From assembly GCA_027625915.1 (NCBI GenBank), contig JANTQA010000030.1:124001-188000 (forward strand): a DNA stretch of 64,000 nt. Direction: 5' to 3'. How positions within the stretch are numbered: the first letter of the stretch is position 1; each line of letters begins with the position of its first letter. The position numbers were made by a program, and so were the translations under genes. Positions 23,600 to 36,111 of the stretch are shown piece after piece. The notes below the pieces were generated by a model that saw nothing but the letters and a program-made list of their open reading frames with translations, did no database searches and was not told the origin of the DNA. Source of the stretch: Anaeramoeba flamelloides. Taxonomy: Eukaryota; Metamonada; Anaeramoebidae.

Positions 23600-24640
23600 C
23601 AGCAATATTTTTACAATGAAATTTTTTTTGATCAAAAAATCAATCCTTATGTGAAAAAAAGTTATTCTATGAAAAAACAACAAAAAAGATTCTTGGTTCA
23701 ATCAAGGATAAAATCGAAGAGTTATATTGTATTTTCGTTTAATTTGGTTGACAAACCTATCTGATCCTTTTTGTTCAACAACAATAAGAACTAAAGAGAA
23801 ATAATGGTTTATTCAGTTAATAACGGGTATTGTAAATTGTGTTGAATAAAAGACCTTCTAAAAAAACCAACAGTTCACTCATTTTTTGAAGAATGTGTTC
23901 CTGGGGTCAAAACATTTTCAATATTCTTTGAAAGCTGAAAGGGGTTGGTAAAATTTTCAAAAGCTTTTTTAACAACCTACACACATTATCAACTTATATT
24001 AAGATTTTTTGTATATTTTGTTTTTTGTTCTTTTCTTTTTCTTCTTTGAGCATCTCTGTATTGGACAGAAAAGAAAACTAGAGCTTAGAGGTTTTGTTTA
24101 ATCGATGACCACTAAGAAGGAAAATTACTCTTAATTCTTTTTGGCTATTTAACTTTCGAAGGTTACACCCCTATTTGAATAAAACACATCTATTTTATAT
24201 TTGGGTATATTGTCAAATGGATTATTTTTATTAGTTTGATTATATAAATCGTATGAGATTTTATATTTTAAGAAAAAAAAAAATGAAAAGAAAAAAATAT
24301 TAATTACCATAACAAACATTCTCATTACATTATTAAAGTTTTCTGTCTTTCAAAATTTCCGAGCACTTGAAGATAATTTACAATACTTACAAACATTTTC
24401 AAACATTTTTTATTGTGAAAGGTGTTATAAAAGTCACAAGACTTTGTAAAAGTCAAGAAATTTTTTTTACGTTAATTTCAAACTAATAATTTTTCATTTT
24501 TTCGTGATAATGTCGAATATTACTATTTGATAATTTTTCACAATAAAGTTGAACTAATCGCAATTTTTTTAATATTATGTAAATTAATTGTTAATATCAT
24601 GATGTAATGTATTATCATCAAAACCTCTAATATATCGAAA
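23600..24640 (+). repeat. 1-kb dispersed repeat, copy B
   Basis: Second copy of the repeat at 3690-4760, same orientation, about 20 kb away. Shared landmarks are GAAGAATGTGTTCC, AAAACATTTTCAATATT, TTTTCAAAAGCTTTTTTAAC, ATTAAGATTTTTTGTAT, AATCGATGACCACTAAGAAG and ATCATCAAAACCTCTAATA. Confidence 0.6.
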
Positions 24641-27600
24641 TTAGTAATACATTTATTGTTTCAATTTTATTGATCAAATTTAACATCTAAATCAAATTAT
24701 AATGACTATTTCTTTTATATTTATTTTACCAAAGTACAGGTTTTTTTTATTATTAATTTTACTAAAAAGTTATCAAAAAATGTAAAAAAAAGAATATTAA
24801 GTTCGTTTTTTTTTTTCTTTTCTTTCAAGATTATAGACTTAATCTTCGAAAATATTCTAATTTGATATCAATTAGATTTTCAAAAGAGTTCTGGCACGAC
24901 CCGAAACAAATAATTAGAAAATCAAAGATTGATAATTAAAAATTAAATCATTGCGATATCTATTTTTTCTTTTTTTTTTTTTTTGAGTTAATCTTAGATC
25001 TAGCTCTCAATAACATAACAGAACGTTATTATATTACGTTCCTTTGAACCAAAATAGAAAATCTAAAATCTATATGACTTTGTGAAATATCTTTTTATTT
25101 TGGTTAGCTTTTTTTTTACTAATGATCATTTGTTTCAACTTTGAAAAAAAAATGAAAAACAACCATAATATGAAAAAATTTGAAAAAAGATTTCAATTTT
25201 GGAATTTCCAAAATAAATTATCTTTTCTAAACCAGATTGAAATCCTTTATGTAATTCACTCAACTCAACTACTTCCCTTTGATTGTAAAAATATTTTATA
25301 TATAATTTGCTCCCTACAACTGGGTACATTTATTGGAAAATGCATAGGGTTGTGTATTAAATAAATAAATCATTCTATTCAAAAAACTTATAAAATGGGT
25401 AATTATTAAATCTATCAAGAAATAAAAACAATAAAGAAATATTTTTTTTTCTTTTTGATTTTCTTTTGTTCAAATAATTACTCAGAATAAGTAAACTCTT
25501 ACTTCCAAATTAAAATTGGTGTTTCTTCTTTTAAAAAAAGTAAAATTACAAGTCAAAAATAGCAAAAAAATGCCTTATAAATCGTAAGTTAACAAGATTA
25601 ATTTTTAAAAGTTCTACTATTAAAAATTAAAATTCTAAAAAATAATCGAAAACAATATCAAATTTTTGGATAAAAAGATATAATATTGTATCCCAAATAT
25701 TATCATAAAAAAATGTAATAAATTTGATAGTTTTTAATTTGTTAATAATAAGGATAATATTATATTTTATAATAATATGTTTACTATTTTTACATGTATC
25801 TTTCCTTTTTTTTTTTTGATAAAATATTCTTTAATTGTTTTTTTTTTTTTTTTTCATTATATCAATAAATAAAAACAAGAAATTTTTTTAAAAGTTGAAT
25901 ATTTTACTGAAATTTATTTATTATTTCTAAAAATTTATTTGTTCTATAAATTGAGTCGTATTGTGAATAAATGATAATTTTGATTGTTTTTTATTGGAAA
26001 TATTTTTGAATGATATAAAAATAAACGTGTAGTGTAATATTTAAATAATATTTATTGTATTTTTCTTTGTTCAATTTATTGTTTGGATATTCAATAAAAA
26101 TGAAAAATTATTTTTCATTTGATTAGGGTTTAGTAAAGAAAAAACTGATGATTTTAACAACAGACATATCAAAATAACAATATTCAAGTCAAAAATTCAT
26201 CTCAAAGTTTCAAGAGATATGATTCATTTCAGTATTAAATATTTTGGGAAGGGGTTTTTATTGATTTTAATGACCTATTCTTGTATTTTCAAATAATTAT
26301 TACTAAAATATTTGCCATCTATTTCAGTGGGAAGTAAAATAAAATAAAAAACTTCCCCTAAATCTAATAAAAAAATAAATAAAAATTAGCTTGTCTGAAA
26401 TAAAATAATGTATTAAAAATCCAAGTAAAAAAAAACACAATTTAATATAAAATCAAACTTAAATTTAAATTTTTTTAGAAATATATTATGGTTTTTCAAA
26501 TTTTAGCCAATTGTTTCCATTTTTAGATTGTTGAAAAGTCTGAAATCTAAATTTATTTCTGAATTATTTTGTAAATAATTTTGATTAAAGAATAAAGAAA
26601 ACATATTATATAAGAAGGAAGAATCTCAAAATGTATTAAAATAAATAAAATCAAAAAGTTTTTAAATAACCCAGGGTATAAAATATTCACTTGTTTTCAT
26701 AAAAATACAATAATTATTTCAAACTAAAAAAAATATAATTTCAGTTTTGATAAGATTAAAAATTTGAATCTATTTTTTTTTCTTTTTCCTTATCATAATA
26801 ATCTGGGAAAAAAATCAAATAATTGATTTATAAATAGATCCTCAAAATTGCCTTTTATAGTTCATGAAAATATAAATTATATCCTAAATAAAGATTTTAA
26901 CTTTGATTATTTTATAATCAATAATTAATAATTCAATCATATTGTTTTAAGTGGGTTATAAATAACCCAAAGATTAAATATATCAATAAACATTATTATT
27001 ATTTCTCCAAATCAGTAATATTTTGAAACAAATACAATTATTTCAAATTAATAATTATAATAAAAAAAAATATTAAATATTATTAAATAACTTATTTTAA
27101 TAATAATTGTTAGTTGTTTATACTCTCTGAATATTTGAAAAATATTATTACTTAATCTTTTAAATTTCAAAAATTAATAAGTTGTTCATAAAATAAATGA
27201 TGAATTTATTTTGGATCTTCAAGGGGTTTGATATTTGATTTATTATTATTTTATTTATAAAAATAAGATTTAAATTTTCAAGATTATTTGTTTATAAAAA
27301 TTCTGAAGAGATTAGTAGAAGTGATATTTCAAATAAAATGAAAAGATTTTGCTATTTTTTCTTTTTCCAAATTAATCCAAAACCCCCAAAAAAAAGAATC
27401 AGATCTTTTTTCTGAAAATTCCAATGGGTAAAATGAATTTTCTTGAAAAATGTTAAACTATTTCTGGAAAGAAGATATATGAATTTTTATATCAAATAAA
27501 ATCGTAAAATTATAGAAATAGGTACTACATTACCTTTTGAAATCAAAAATAAATAAGGTATTACTCTTCCCTTAAAGAAAAATTTTGAAATCCAAATTGA

Positions 27601-27892
27601 AAAATATTGGTAAACAAGAAAATCACCTCTAAAACCAAGTAATCGAAATATTTTGAAATATAAAAAAACAGACATTTAAATATATATACCTTTTTGTATG
27701 TAAAGAATTGAAATAACATATGACTTTAAAATCTATTTCAATCTTATAAATACAAAAAAGAGATTGTTTTTTCCAGATATTTCTCTTTTTTCTTGTATTT
27801 CAGGTGATTATTATTTGTTTCTTTTAAGAAAATCAATTTCTTTTTGCAAGTTCCAATTAAATAACTTTATTTTTAAAAATCTATTTAATTCA

Positions 27893-28672
27893 TTTTAAGG
27901 GATTAGGGTCTGCCAAATAGAAGTCTACTATCAAAGTATGTTGTTATTGGGCCTAACTACATTGGTGCAACATAGTTCGAATGTCTCTAAAAAATAGATT
28001 AGTCACTTTGTAATATTTATTGATCTCATCAATTAAAAATGATCCTTGTATTAGCAAAAAAAACCCAACTATTTCAGAAAAAAATATGCATTTAGCCACA
28101 AATTTAAAGGTTGGAATATCAATATTCAGACTCTAAAGCTGCAAAATATCTTTCTTAAATTTGTCGCGAAAATGTAGATTAGTTTACTCAAAAATTCTTT
28201 TTTTAAAAAAAAAATTAAATTATTAATCAATAGATTTTTTTGACTTATTATTTCTGAAATATTGGGAAATATGCTGTTGTTACAATTAGCTTTATAAAAA
28301 GAAAACAAAACTTACCAGCCTTTGGGTTTTATTGTTGATCATTATTGAGTTAATCTTTGAAATAAAAAAAAATAAAAAACTAGTGACTTTTGAAGTTTTA
28401 AATATGAATTATTTAATATCAGAAATACTATTATTTTTGGTTTTTCTATTTTTAGGTTTGGAAAAGGAATTATTAAAAAAATTTTTCAAAATAAAAATTT
28501 TTTCATATTGATCTTTAGTAAAAAATGTAATAATTTAATCTGAAATAGACTTTAAAATAGTTTTTTTTTAGAGTCACAGAAACTATTTGAGCCATGACTC
28601 ACTAATACCATTTACACTCAATTACAACATACTTTGATTATAGAGAAATCTATCTTGACACTTATTCCTTAA
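27893..28672 (+). mobile_element. 0.76-kb TIR element (TTAAGGGA family), copy 2
   Basis: The left end ATTTTAAGGGATTAGGGTC and right end TTATTCCTTAAAAT mirror each other. The interior aligns with 22438-23196. The element ends about 155 bases before the uS10 start codon, so it may lie in or near that gene's promoter. Confidence 0.65.
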
Positions 28673-28828
28673 AATAAAAAACCTACAATATAATGCAAAT
28701 CCAACACTCTGAAATATTTTGAAATAGTTCAAATACAGCCAAGTAAATATTTGATTTTTGATGTTTTTGAGGGTGCTTATTATCATTTTTTTTTGATTGA
28801 TTTTTATCCATAATTTAATATTTCTTGA

Positions 28829-29493
28829 ATGAGCCAAATTATCAAAAAACCACAACAAACAGAACAAGAAAAAGTCAAGCACATTAGAATTACTTTAAGT
28901 GGGACCAACGTTCTCCCTGTTGAAAAGGTATCAAAAAATTTCATTGATGCCGCTAAAGAACACGACTTGAAAGTAAAAGGACCAATCCGATTACCAACAA
29001 AAAGACTATGTATCACAACAAGAAAGTCGCCTTGTGGAGAAGGTTTGTTATTTTTTTCAATTTTGATATTGGTATTGTCATTGGTTTTGCAAATAAAAAA
29101 AATCAAAACCGATCCTTTTTTTTTTATTCCTTACTCTCCTTCTTCTTTTTTTTTTTTTTCCTTTTGCGATTTTTTCTTGTTTGGTTCAAAAAAATAAAAA
29201 AAAAAAGGTACCAAAACATGGGATAGATTTGAAATGAGAATTTATAAAAGAATAATTGATCTTTATTGCCAGTCAACTGTTGTAAAAAGAATTGTAAGTG
29301 GATCTAAAATTTTTTTTTGTTTTTTTTCTTTTTCTTCGCCTTTTGCTTTTATTAAATATTTTTTTATTTTTACTTTTGTTTTTTTTTTTATTTTTATTCA
29401 TCCTTCTTTTCTTTTCGAAAAACTTTTTTTGAAACAAAAAAGGCACGATTGAGTGTTGAGACAGGTGTTGACGTTGAAGTAACAATCCTCTAA
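28829..29493 (+). CDS. RPS20: 40S ribosomal protein S20 (uS10)
   Basis: Small-subunit ribosomal protein of the 40S head. Exons 28829-29042, 29208-29293 and 29443-29493; introns of 165 bp (GTTTGT..AAAAAG) and 149 bp (GTAAGT..AAAAAG). The spliced frame gives 116 residues, against about 119 in human. Diagnostic stretches are [60 protein letters not shown] and the C-terminus [13 protein letters not shown]. The [11 protein letters not shown] junction crosses intron 1 exactly as in family members, fixing the splice. Start chosen at the first ATG, preceded by T/A-rich DNA with a stop nearby. The downstream repeats begin about 430 bp after the stop. All conserved residues I can check are present, so the gene looks functional. 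Confidence 0.96.
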
Positions 29494-29928
29494 TTATTAA
29501 AACAAAATTTATTCAAAACAATATAATTACAAAACCAGACATTTTTTAACCAACAAAAAATCAAAATTCAAAAAGATCAAATAAAACACTATCCAAAACC
29601 GATCAAAACAAATACTTTTATTAGACGAATAAAGTGAACTTTCTTTTGGAAAGTGATCCTGGCTTTGCAATTAATTTGTTTTTTCTTGATTTTGAATTTT
29701 TTTTTTTTTATTTTTTTTGTATTTTTTTGATTATTTGAGGCTAAATTCAACTTTTCAAGAAATTAAATTGCTTATCAAAATTAACTAAAAGCCGATTTAT
29801 AGAGCGAATCCAAATTTAGACAAAATTTTGATAATTAACAACACATATAAATTATTCATATAACCCTATTAATAAGAGAAAAAAATATCTATGTAGGGTA
29901 TTAATTTTTCAATAATTTGGATTGACTA

Positions 29929-30339
29929 TTGTGGAAAAAAAGTGAAACACGGTTTTTAATTGGGAACATTACTGAAAATGAAAAGTAAAATCAATGAAAA
30001 GAAGAAACCAATTAACTTCAAATAATAATCCATTATATTATTTTCAATCAACCCAACAAATACAATTTAAATCTACTTGATTTAAGGAAATTGTTAGTGT
30101 TGTTTTGGAGATCTCAAAAATAGTCAAATTTTTTCAACAAATTTTTAATAATTGATCAATCAAAGAAAAACTCAAACTAAAAGATAGTATTAAAAAAACT
30201 GTTATTGTGGCGAATACTTCATTTTGTCTTTATTTATTTATTTATTCTTTTTTTCAGTGATCTTACTTTGAATTTTCAGTAATGTTCCCAATTAAAAACC
30301 TTGTTCACTTTTTTTCCATGTTTCACTTTTTTTCCACAA
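29929..30339. mobile_element. 411-bp TIR element (GTGGAAAAAAAGTGAAAC family)
   Basis: Left end TTGTGGAAAAAAAGTGAAAC, then GGTTTTTAATTGGGAACATT; the right end mirrors both (AATGTTCCCAATTAAAAACC, then GTTTCACTTTTTTTCCACAA). The right end has an extra partial duplication of CACTTTTTTTCCA. Related fragments occur at 47005-47110, 49570-49860 and 56590-56930, and the larger element at 43088-45213 has similar ends. Non-coding. Confidence 0.75.
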
Positions 30340-30359
30340 CGGTGATACCTCTTTTTGAA

Positions 30360-30490
30360 AAATGCCGAGAACTCACACAAAAAAATTAAAATTGATCTTT
30401 TAATTTAAAATTCCGTGTTTATGGTCGTAGATATAGAAAGGGTTGGACCACTGTTAAACAACGCCTCTATTTGATTGCTGTAAAGAAAAT
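30360..30490 (+). other. Unassigned small basic reading frame
   Basis: Just right of the 411-bp element, an open stretch of unusually high GC encodes a short, very basic peptide ending RVYGRRYRKGWTTVKQRLYL and then TAA (about 30493). An upstream ATG at 30364 starts MPRTHTKKLKL in a neighbouring frame. The composition is like a small ribosomal or RNA-binding protein and unlike intergenic noise, but I cannot place it in a family and cannot join the two parts through a canonical intron. It may be a gene fragment. Confidence 0.3.
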
Positions 30491-31269
30491 TTAATCTCAA
30501 TTGTTTCATGTAGAAAAATATTATATTAACGATGAGCAAAAAAAAAATTTGCTGATTGGCTTTATTTAATCTTCGTGTTATATTGTCTTTTTATTATTGA
30601 GTATCCGAAAATTGTCCTGCAAATTAACAAAATTATTTTCAACAATAAAAAAGTTTGAAATGAAAAAAAAAACTCCAAAAATGGTATATAAAAACAGAAT
30701 CTACCCAATGAGCGAGAAGTTCTACCACTCGCAACTAAAAGATGGGATTTCAATGATAAATTTTTTTGAATGTATTTTAACTTATTACAAATGATTTTTC
30801 TCGAAACAAAATTTTACGTACAATATTCACAAGAAAACTTTTTGGGTTGGAACTTTTTTGGTTTTTGGTTTGGTACATGCAGTTTTGAGAGATTTTACAG
30901 ATCTTTTCGAAAAAATTTGTTCATAACACTAGTACGAAAAAATAAAATTAATAAAAAAAAAGTTAGACAAAACATCAATGTTCCTTAACCTTTCATCATT
31001 AAAAATAAAGTTTAGTCACAATATAATCAAAATTACAGAACTTCAGATTCATGAGGATATTGGATTTATTGTTGTTAATAGTATAACCTTTTTTTGAAAA
31101 GTTACTAGTCAAGAAAAAAAGGTGTTTTTTCAGGTAAGAAATTCCAAATAAACGGAAGCGCGAATTTTAGATTAATTCAACTTGGAGATATTTACTTTGA
31201 TAAGTAATAACTAATATTTTTCAAAATGCTGTACTCATCTAATAAAACGGGAATAGAGAAAAAAAATTA

Positions 31270-31680
31270 CTTGTAATAATTATTGAGGGTGTCCTGTTTT
31301 TTTTTTTACTTTTTGGAATAAACCGAAAATTTTTTAAATTTTCTGTTCATTTCAAAGATTAAAAAAAAGCGAACGGAAGTACCCTAGTTTTTCCAGTGTT
31401 CAAAAGAATAAAGTCAAATCTCTTTGATTTTACACTATTCTTTTAAATTCTGGAAAACTTAACGAAAGTATCTGTAGAATGTCATAGAGTACCTAACTTT
31501 TCCGTAATCCAAAAGAATGCAAAAAAATCAAAGATTTTACTCAATTCTTTTAGATTATGGAATTATTAACGAAAATTCCCTAGGTAATTTTTACTTTTTG
31601 GAATAAACCGAAAATTTCTTCACTTTTCAGTTTATTTCAAAAATTAAAAAAATCCTATAAGGGAAATCCATCAAAAAAGA
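31270..31680. repeat. Palindrome cluster 6 (four modules)
   Basis: Alternating module types: 31290-31370 (GGAATAAACCGAAAATTTTT... mirrored), 31383-31460 (TTTTTCCAG...CTGGAAAACTT with AAAGAATAAAGTCAAAT), 31493-31570 (same type, further diverged) and 31585-31650 (GGAATAAACCGAAAATTTC). Between them is TAGAATGTCATAGAGTACCT, a version of the shared spacer. Confidence 0.65.
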
Positions 31681-31804
31681 ATAAAATTTTTTCAATTTAA
31701 ATCGATAAATAATTCTTCAAGAGCTAAAATAATTGGTTACCCATTTGAAAGATATTTAATGCTTTGAAATTAAACTCCATTTCACCAAATGGGGGGCACC
31801 CAAA

Positions 31805-32350
31805 AATGAAAAAGTCACTTTTTTTAAGAATAAACCAACATATAACTGTTTATAAATAAGAGAAATAATAAATTTCGGATTAGATTTGAGATTCATCAAT
31901 GAAATAGCCTGAAAAAACTCTAAATTTCAAATAAAAAAAAAATGTTAAAAAAATTTTTGGGCACTTTTCATTAGAATGCCTCGTGTAAAATTCTCAATTT
32001 CTTTCGGAAATTTAAAATTGTTGACAATAATATTTTTTACTTGTAAATGTATAAATTTTAAAAGAAAATACAACGCCTCACTTTTCTTAAAGTTAATTTG
32101 GAGTTTCAAAGAATCTTTTTTTTTTTTTGAATTTAATTTTTAAAAAAAAATAAAAAAAGAAAGGAAAATATTAACAAAAAAAACAAAATTTACAAAATCA
32201 AAAAAAAAAATTTACAAAATGAGAAAAAATGATTTTGATTTAAAAATTGTAATTTTGGTTTGAGAAGAATAATAAATTAAAATCATGGAATATGTTCTAT
32301 TTGTTTAATAAAACTGAGTCCCTTGGACTCAAAAAGAGTTTATAATAATG
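31805..32350 (+). repeat. Dispersed repeat, copy B (with 20180-20700)
   Basis: Same-orientation copy of 20180-20700: AAAGTCACTTTTTTTAAGAA, AATGTTAAAAAAATTTTTGG, TTTCATTAGAATGCCTCGTG, AAAATTGTTGACAATAATAT and a long A-rich tract. Strongly diverged. Confidence 0.6.
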
Positions 32351-32599
32351 ATCGAAATAGTAATAAAAAAGATCAAAATTTTTTATAATATAAGAAAAAA
32401 ATAATAAATTTAATAATTTGATTTTTCAGTAAAAATTGAAAAAAAAATTTGAATTCACTGAAAAAATTTTTCTTTAGGAGATTTCTTTGACACTGGGTAT
32501 ATACAAAATTTGAAAGTAGAAAATATCAGTAAAAAAATATTTTGTAATTTTGCCTTATAGTTGTAGAGTACTAATCCCTTAATCAAAAAAAAAAGCTTT

Positions 32600-32820
32600 A
32601 ATTGATTCCTCAATTTCAAAAAATCAAATTTTAAAAAAAAAATCATTGTTCTTATTTTATATTTCCAAAGGGTTTTATTTCTTCAATTACCAAAAAATGT
32701 TTTCGTAAAGAACGCAATCAATTTAATTCGATTTAATCTAAATTGTGGTTATTTTGTAACTTTCTATATTTGAGATAGTATGGATTTTGTATCATTCTTG
32801 AGACAATAATAACTCATTTG
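32600..32820 (+). repeat. Dispersed repeat, copy A (with 63795-64000)
   Basis: Shares with the right edge of the window CTCAATTTCAAAAAATCAAA, TATTTCCAAA, CGCAATCAATTTAATTC, TGTGGTTATTTTGTAAC and GATAAAGTATGGATT-like blocks in the same order. A CTAATCCCTTAA motif at 32570 resembles the TTAAGGGA terminal family. Confidence 0.55.
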
Positions 32821-34103
32821 AGAATCGTTAAAAAAGAAAAAAAAAATCCTCGAAATTTCTGAAAAGGTACCATAGAGCGAGACTTCAAAACTAATAAAGA
32901 TGTTTTCAAAATTATATTTTCATAACCATTCTAATTGGAAATTGAGTTTTGCTCTTTGACGCATTTTTCGAAAAATGTCAATTTTCTTTCTTGATTATTT
33001 TTACAGATCGATCTTACGCCATGTTTATTGATTTTTAATTTATATTAGGTACTCTTAAAATTAGAAAAAATTTTTTTTTCAATTTCAAAAAATTATTTTT
33101 CACGGTTATGGCTCTTTCCGTAAATAAATATTTTTTTTTATTTGAAAATGTGTTATAATTATAGGAAAAGAGTTTGTTAAACATCAAAATCCAAAAATGA
33201 ATATTAAAATAGTATAAAATCCTTATCTAATCTTCATATAAAGAGTCGATTATTTTAGTTTTTAGGTGATGGGTAACTCCTATTTATTTTTTTCCCCAAA
33301 GGGAATAAGCTAAATTTCAAAAATAGGGGCAGATTTTTCATCAGAAAAAAAATTTGTTTAATTTATTTTTTTTTTTGAATAATAATGTATTTTACTAAAG
33401 TGTTTAGAAATAATAGCCAATATATATTTATAAATAAAAAAATAGTGTATAATCATTCCATTTTTTGAATGACAAATGAAAAAAGAAAATAATTATAATA
33501 TTAATAATAAAGTTTTCCCCTTATTATGAAATTTGGTTTACAGTAATTATTTATACAAGGATACAATTAAACCCGATATACAGCTTCATTTATAAACTTT
33601 CGATAAATGAGTTTAAATTTTCAAAGATGCTCGTTTATCCCAATTAAATTTTCAGTCAAAAGATCAGATCTTTTTTTGTTTGGATTTTTTTGTATCAAAA
33701 CTGAAAATTAAAAAGAAAAATTTGCAAAAAAAAAGTATTTTGAAGAAATCTCACTTTTAGTAATTTACAGGGGGTCTGTATGAACAAATAGCATTGAACC
33801 TTTAATCTTATTTTAAAAATAAAAGAAAAATAAATCAAATATTGATCCTTGAAGAATCAAAGAAAAATTTGATCATCTTAACCCCATTACAAAAATTTGG
33901 ACACACCCAAAATCAAAAATAGGCAAAAAAAAAAACTTAATTTATTGTATTTTTTCAAACGTGATATAAAACCACATTTAAGTTACCTAGTATGAATGTT
34001 TTTATAAGTAATCATTTTCATCCAAATAAAAGAAAAAAATATAAAAACAAAAAAATAAAATAGGTGTGTCAAAAATAATGAAACGAGCTCATCAAAAAAT
34101 CTA

Positions 34104-34803
34104 AACTATTTTTCAGTCAAAGGGGCCCAGTTGTAATGGTATAATACACGTGTTTAAAGGGTTTGCATAGATATTAGAAGAAAAATTTTATTTTGAAAAT
34201 TTTCAAAATTGAAATCATTTTTTCACATTTCTACACATTTTTGTTTTTTTTTTTGTGTTTTTTTTAAAAACGTAATTCATTTGCAAAAAAATTTTTTATT
34301 GCAAGATCAATAGTCACTTGGTAAAAATGTGTTATTCTAAGGTCATTGAAACCATGTAAAGATTGTTGAGAAATCTATTGATTTCTATTGCAATTCAATT
34401 CGATCTTTGATCTTGATATTTGTTTAATAAATGTGAAAAATTTTCACTTCATTTTCATTTCCTTTTTCAAATAGAGACCACAAATACCAACAAACTTTGT
34501 TTGGGGGTTTAATTTCTAAAAGAAAAGTATGTAAAATGAAGTGAAAAATGTTTCATATTTATTATTCAAATACCAGTAGAAGTTCAAAACGAACATCCTT
34601 GTTTTTCTCAATAGGGCCCAAGGAATTTGAGTTTTTCAATTTTTAAGAAAAGCTATTGATTAATTAGTTTTCTTTCAGACATGTATCAACATTTCTTTGA
34701 GGTGTATTATTCTGTTTATTTCTGATTTGTTCTTCAAAGGTCAATTATATAAAATAATTGATATTTGAAAAAAACGTTGGGCCCCTTTGACTGAAACAGA
34801 GTT
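34104..34803 (-). mobile_element. 700-bp TIR element with TA target (GTCAAAGGGGCCCA family)
   Basis: The best-preserved copy. CAGTCAAAGGGGCCCA at 34114-34129 is matched by its exact complement TGGGCCCCTTTGACTG at 34778-34793. The similarity extends outward to AAACTATTTTT / AAACAGAGTTT and stops at TA on both sides (34102-34103, 34804-34805), a mariner/Stowaway-type TA duplication. The interior is non-coding and carries a nested foldback (34426-34563). Other copies: 55557-56093 and 12670-13205. Confidence 0.8.
34426..34563. mobile_element. 138-bp foldback nested in the 700-bp TIR element
   Basis: Starts AATAAATGTGAAAAATTTTC and ends with the imperfect mirror GAAAAATGTTTCATATTTATT. Its ends equal those of the 816-bp foldback at 54636-55451, so both belong to one family, this copy being internally deleted. 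It interrupts the surrounding GTCAAAGGGGCCCA element and is therefore younger than it. Confidence 0.6.
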
Positions 34804-36111
34804 TATTGATAAATTTGTTGAAATTTCACCAAAAATTGTCGATCGATCAAATGATAAGATACCGTCGAACAAATGTATGTGATTTTTCAATTTAACAAAC
34901 TCAACACTAACCTTCAATCAACCATTGAAAAAAATTCCCAGATCTAACGAAACAGATTATGTAACTGGAAAAAAAGTAAATGAATTAAAACAAAAAATAC
35001 AAAAAATGAAATAGTTTGTAAAATTTAAATTCTTTCCAAATTGAATTTAAAGTGTAGTAATGATGTTCTTTTAACTGTTTAAACTGTGTCCAAAATTTTG
35101 GAATTTACTTTATTTTATTTTCGAATATTTGTTAAATTTCTTGAAATTTAAAAGACCAGGCAATATTCTTTTTCAAATATTAAGAGTATAAACAAGGAAC
35201 TAATAGTATTAAAATCAGTTATTTGATAATATCTATTCATTTTTTTATTTTTAGAATTATTTATTTGAATTAGTTTTATTTGTTTAAATAATCTTTAAAA
35301 AATTGAGAAATAATTGTAAAATCTATTGATACATTTTAATCTTTGTGTTGTTAATAAACCACTGGAAAAGTTAAGATTGGGTTATTAATTATTGATTATT
35401 AATAATCAAATTCAAAAGTATTTCTTTTGATTATTAGTTGATTTTTCCAGGTTTTTGAAAAATTATTTTGGGAGAATTTTTAATTTGATTGTTTGTTTTT
35501 TTTTCTTGTTGTTTTTTCAATAAAGAGAAAAAATTGATTTGAACTGTTCTTTGAAACAAAAAATTATATTTTTTCAAGTTTTAAAATAATTAAGTAATTT
35601 TTTTGAAATTAAGTAGATTTTTTAAACTGGGTAATTTCCAAAACTTAGTGTTTTTTATTTTGAAAGTGTATTTTTGGGTACTTTTTTAGAGAAATTAAGA
35701 TTTCTATCTTCTTTCAAAGAAAATAATTTTTTTTTTAAATAATCCAGAAATATGTTGAATTTTGAACTTTAAAAAATGAGAGAAATGGATTAAACTTTAA
35801 AAAAAAACAATAATTCATTTCTGAAAATAGCATTAAAAATAAATTTGATTTTGTAGTAATCATATTTTTACGCCATTTTTCAATTTCAAGATTCTGTAAA
35901 AATTTTTTGAATTTGCTATTAAATTCATTGAAGAATTTTTTTATCTTTACTTGTCTCTTAATTAAAGTTATTAAAAAAAAAAAATTAAGAATAATAAAAA
36001 AAAAAAAAAAAAAGAATAAGAATAAGAAAATCAATATATAAAAAAGAATTACTTTAAAGAACTTTTATTTAAAAACAATTATAATTAATTTAATAAAATC
36101 AAATTAACAAT

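Larger units (their letters stand above)
22301..28828. other. 6.5-kb gene-free region between the RCC1-BTB and uS10 genes
   Basis: Contains two copies of a 0.76-kb TIR element (22438-23196, 27893-28672), the second copy of the 1-kb repeat (23600-24640) and long featureless AT-rich DNA (24650-27890). The small frames in 25122-25364 and 27487-27675 have noise composition. The two divergent genes would be transcribed away from this region, so it should include both promoters, but I recognise no promoter motif. Confidence 0.65.
29494..36111. other. 6.6-kb region between the convergent uS10 and G alpha genes
   Basis: No convincing gene. Contents listed separately: a 411-bp TIR element (29929-30339), an unassigned basic frame (30360-30490), palindrome cluster 6 (31270-31680), repeat copies (31805-32350, 32600-32820) and a 700-bp TIR element (34104-34803). 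Stretches 32830-34100 and 34810-36111 show only low-complexity AT-rich DNA, including a poly-A run near 36000. Confidence 0.65.

Noticed and set aside
25122-25364. 80-residue plus-strand frame and its minus-strand shadow
   Set aside because: Mixed composition but no domain, no splice partners and no neighbouring coding signal; too weak to list as a gene.
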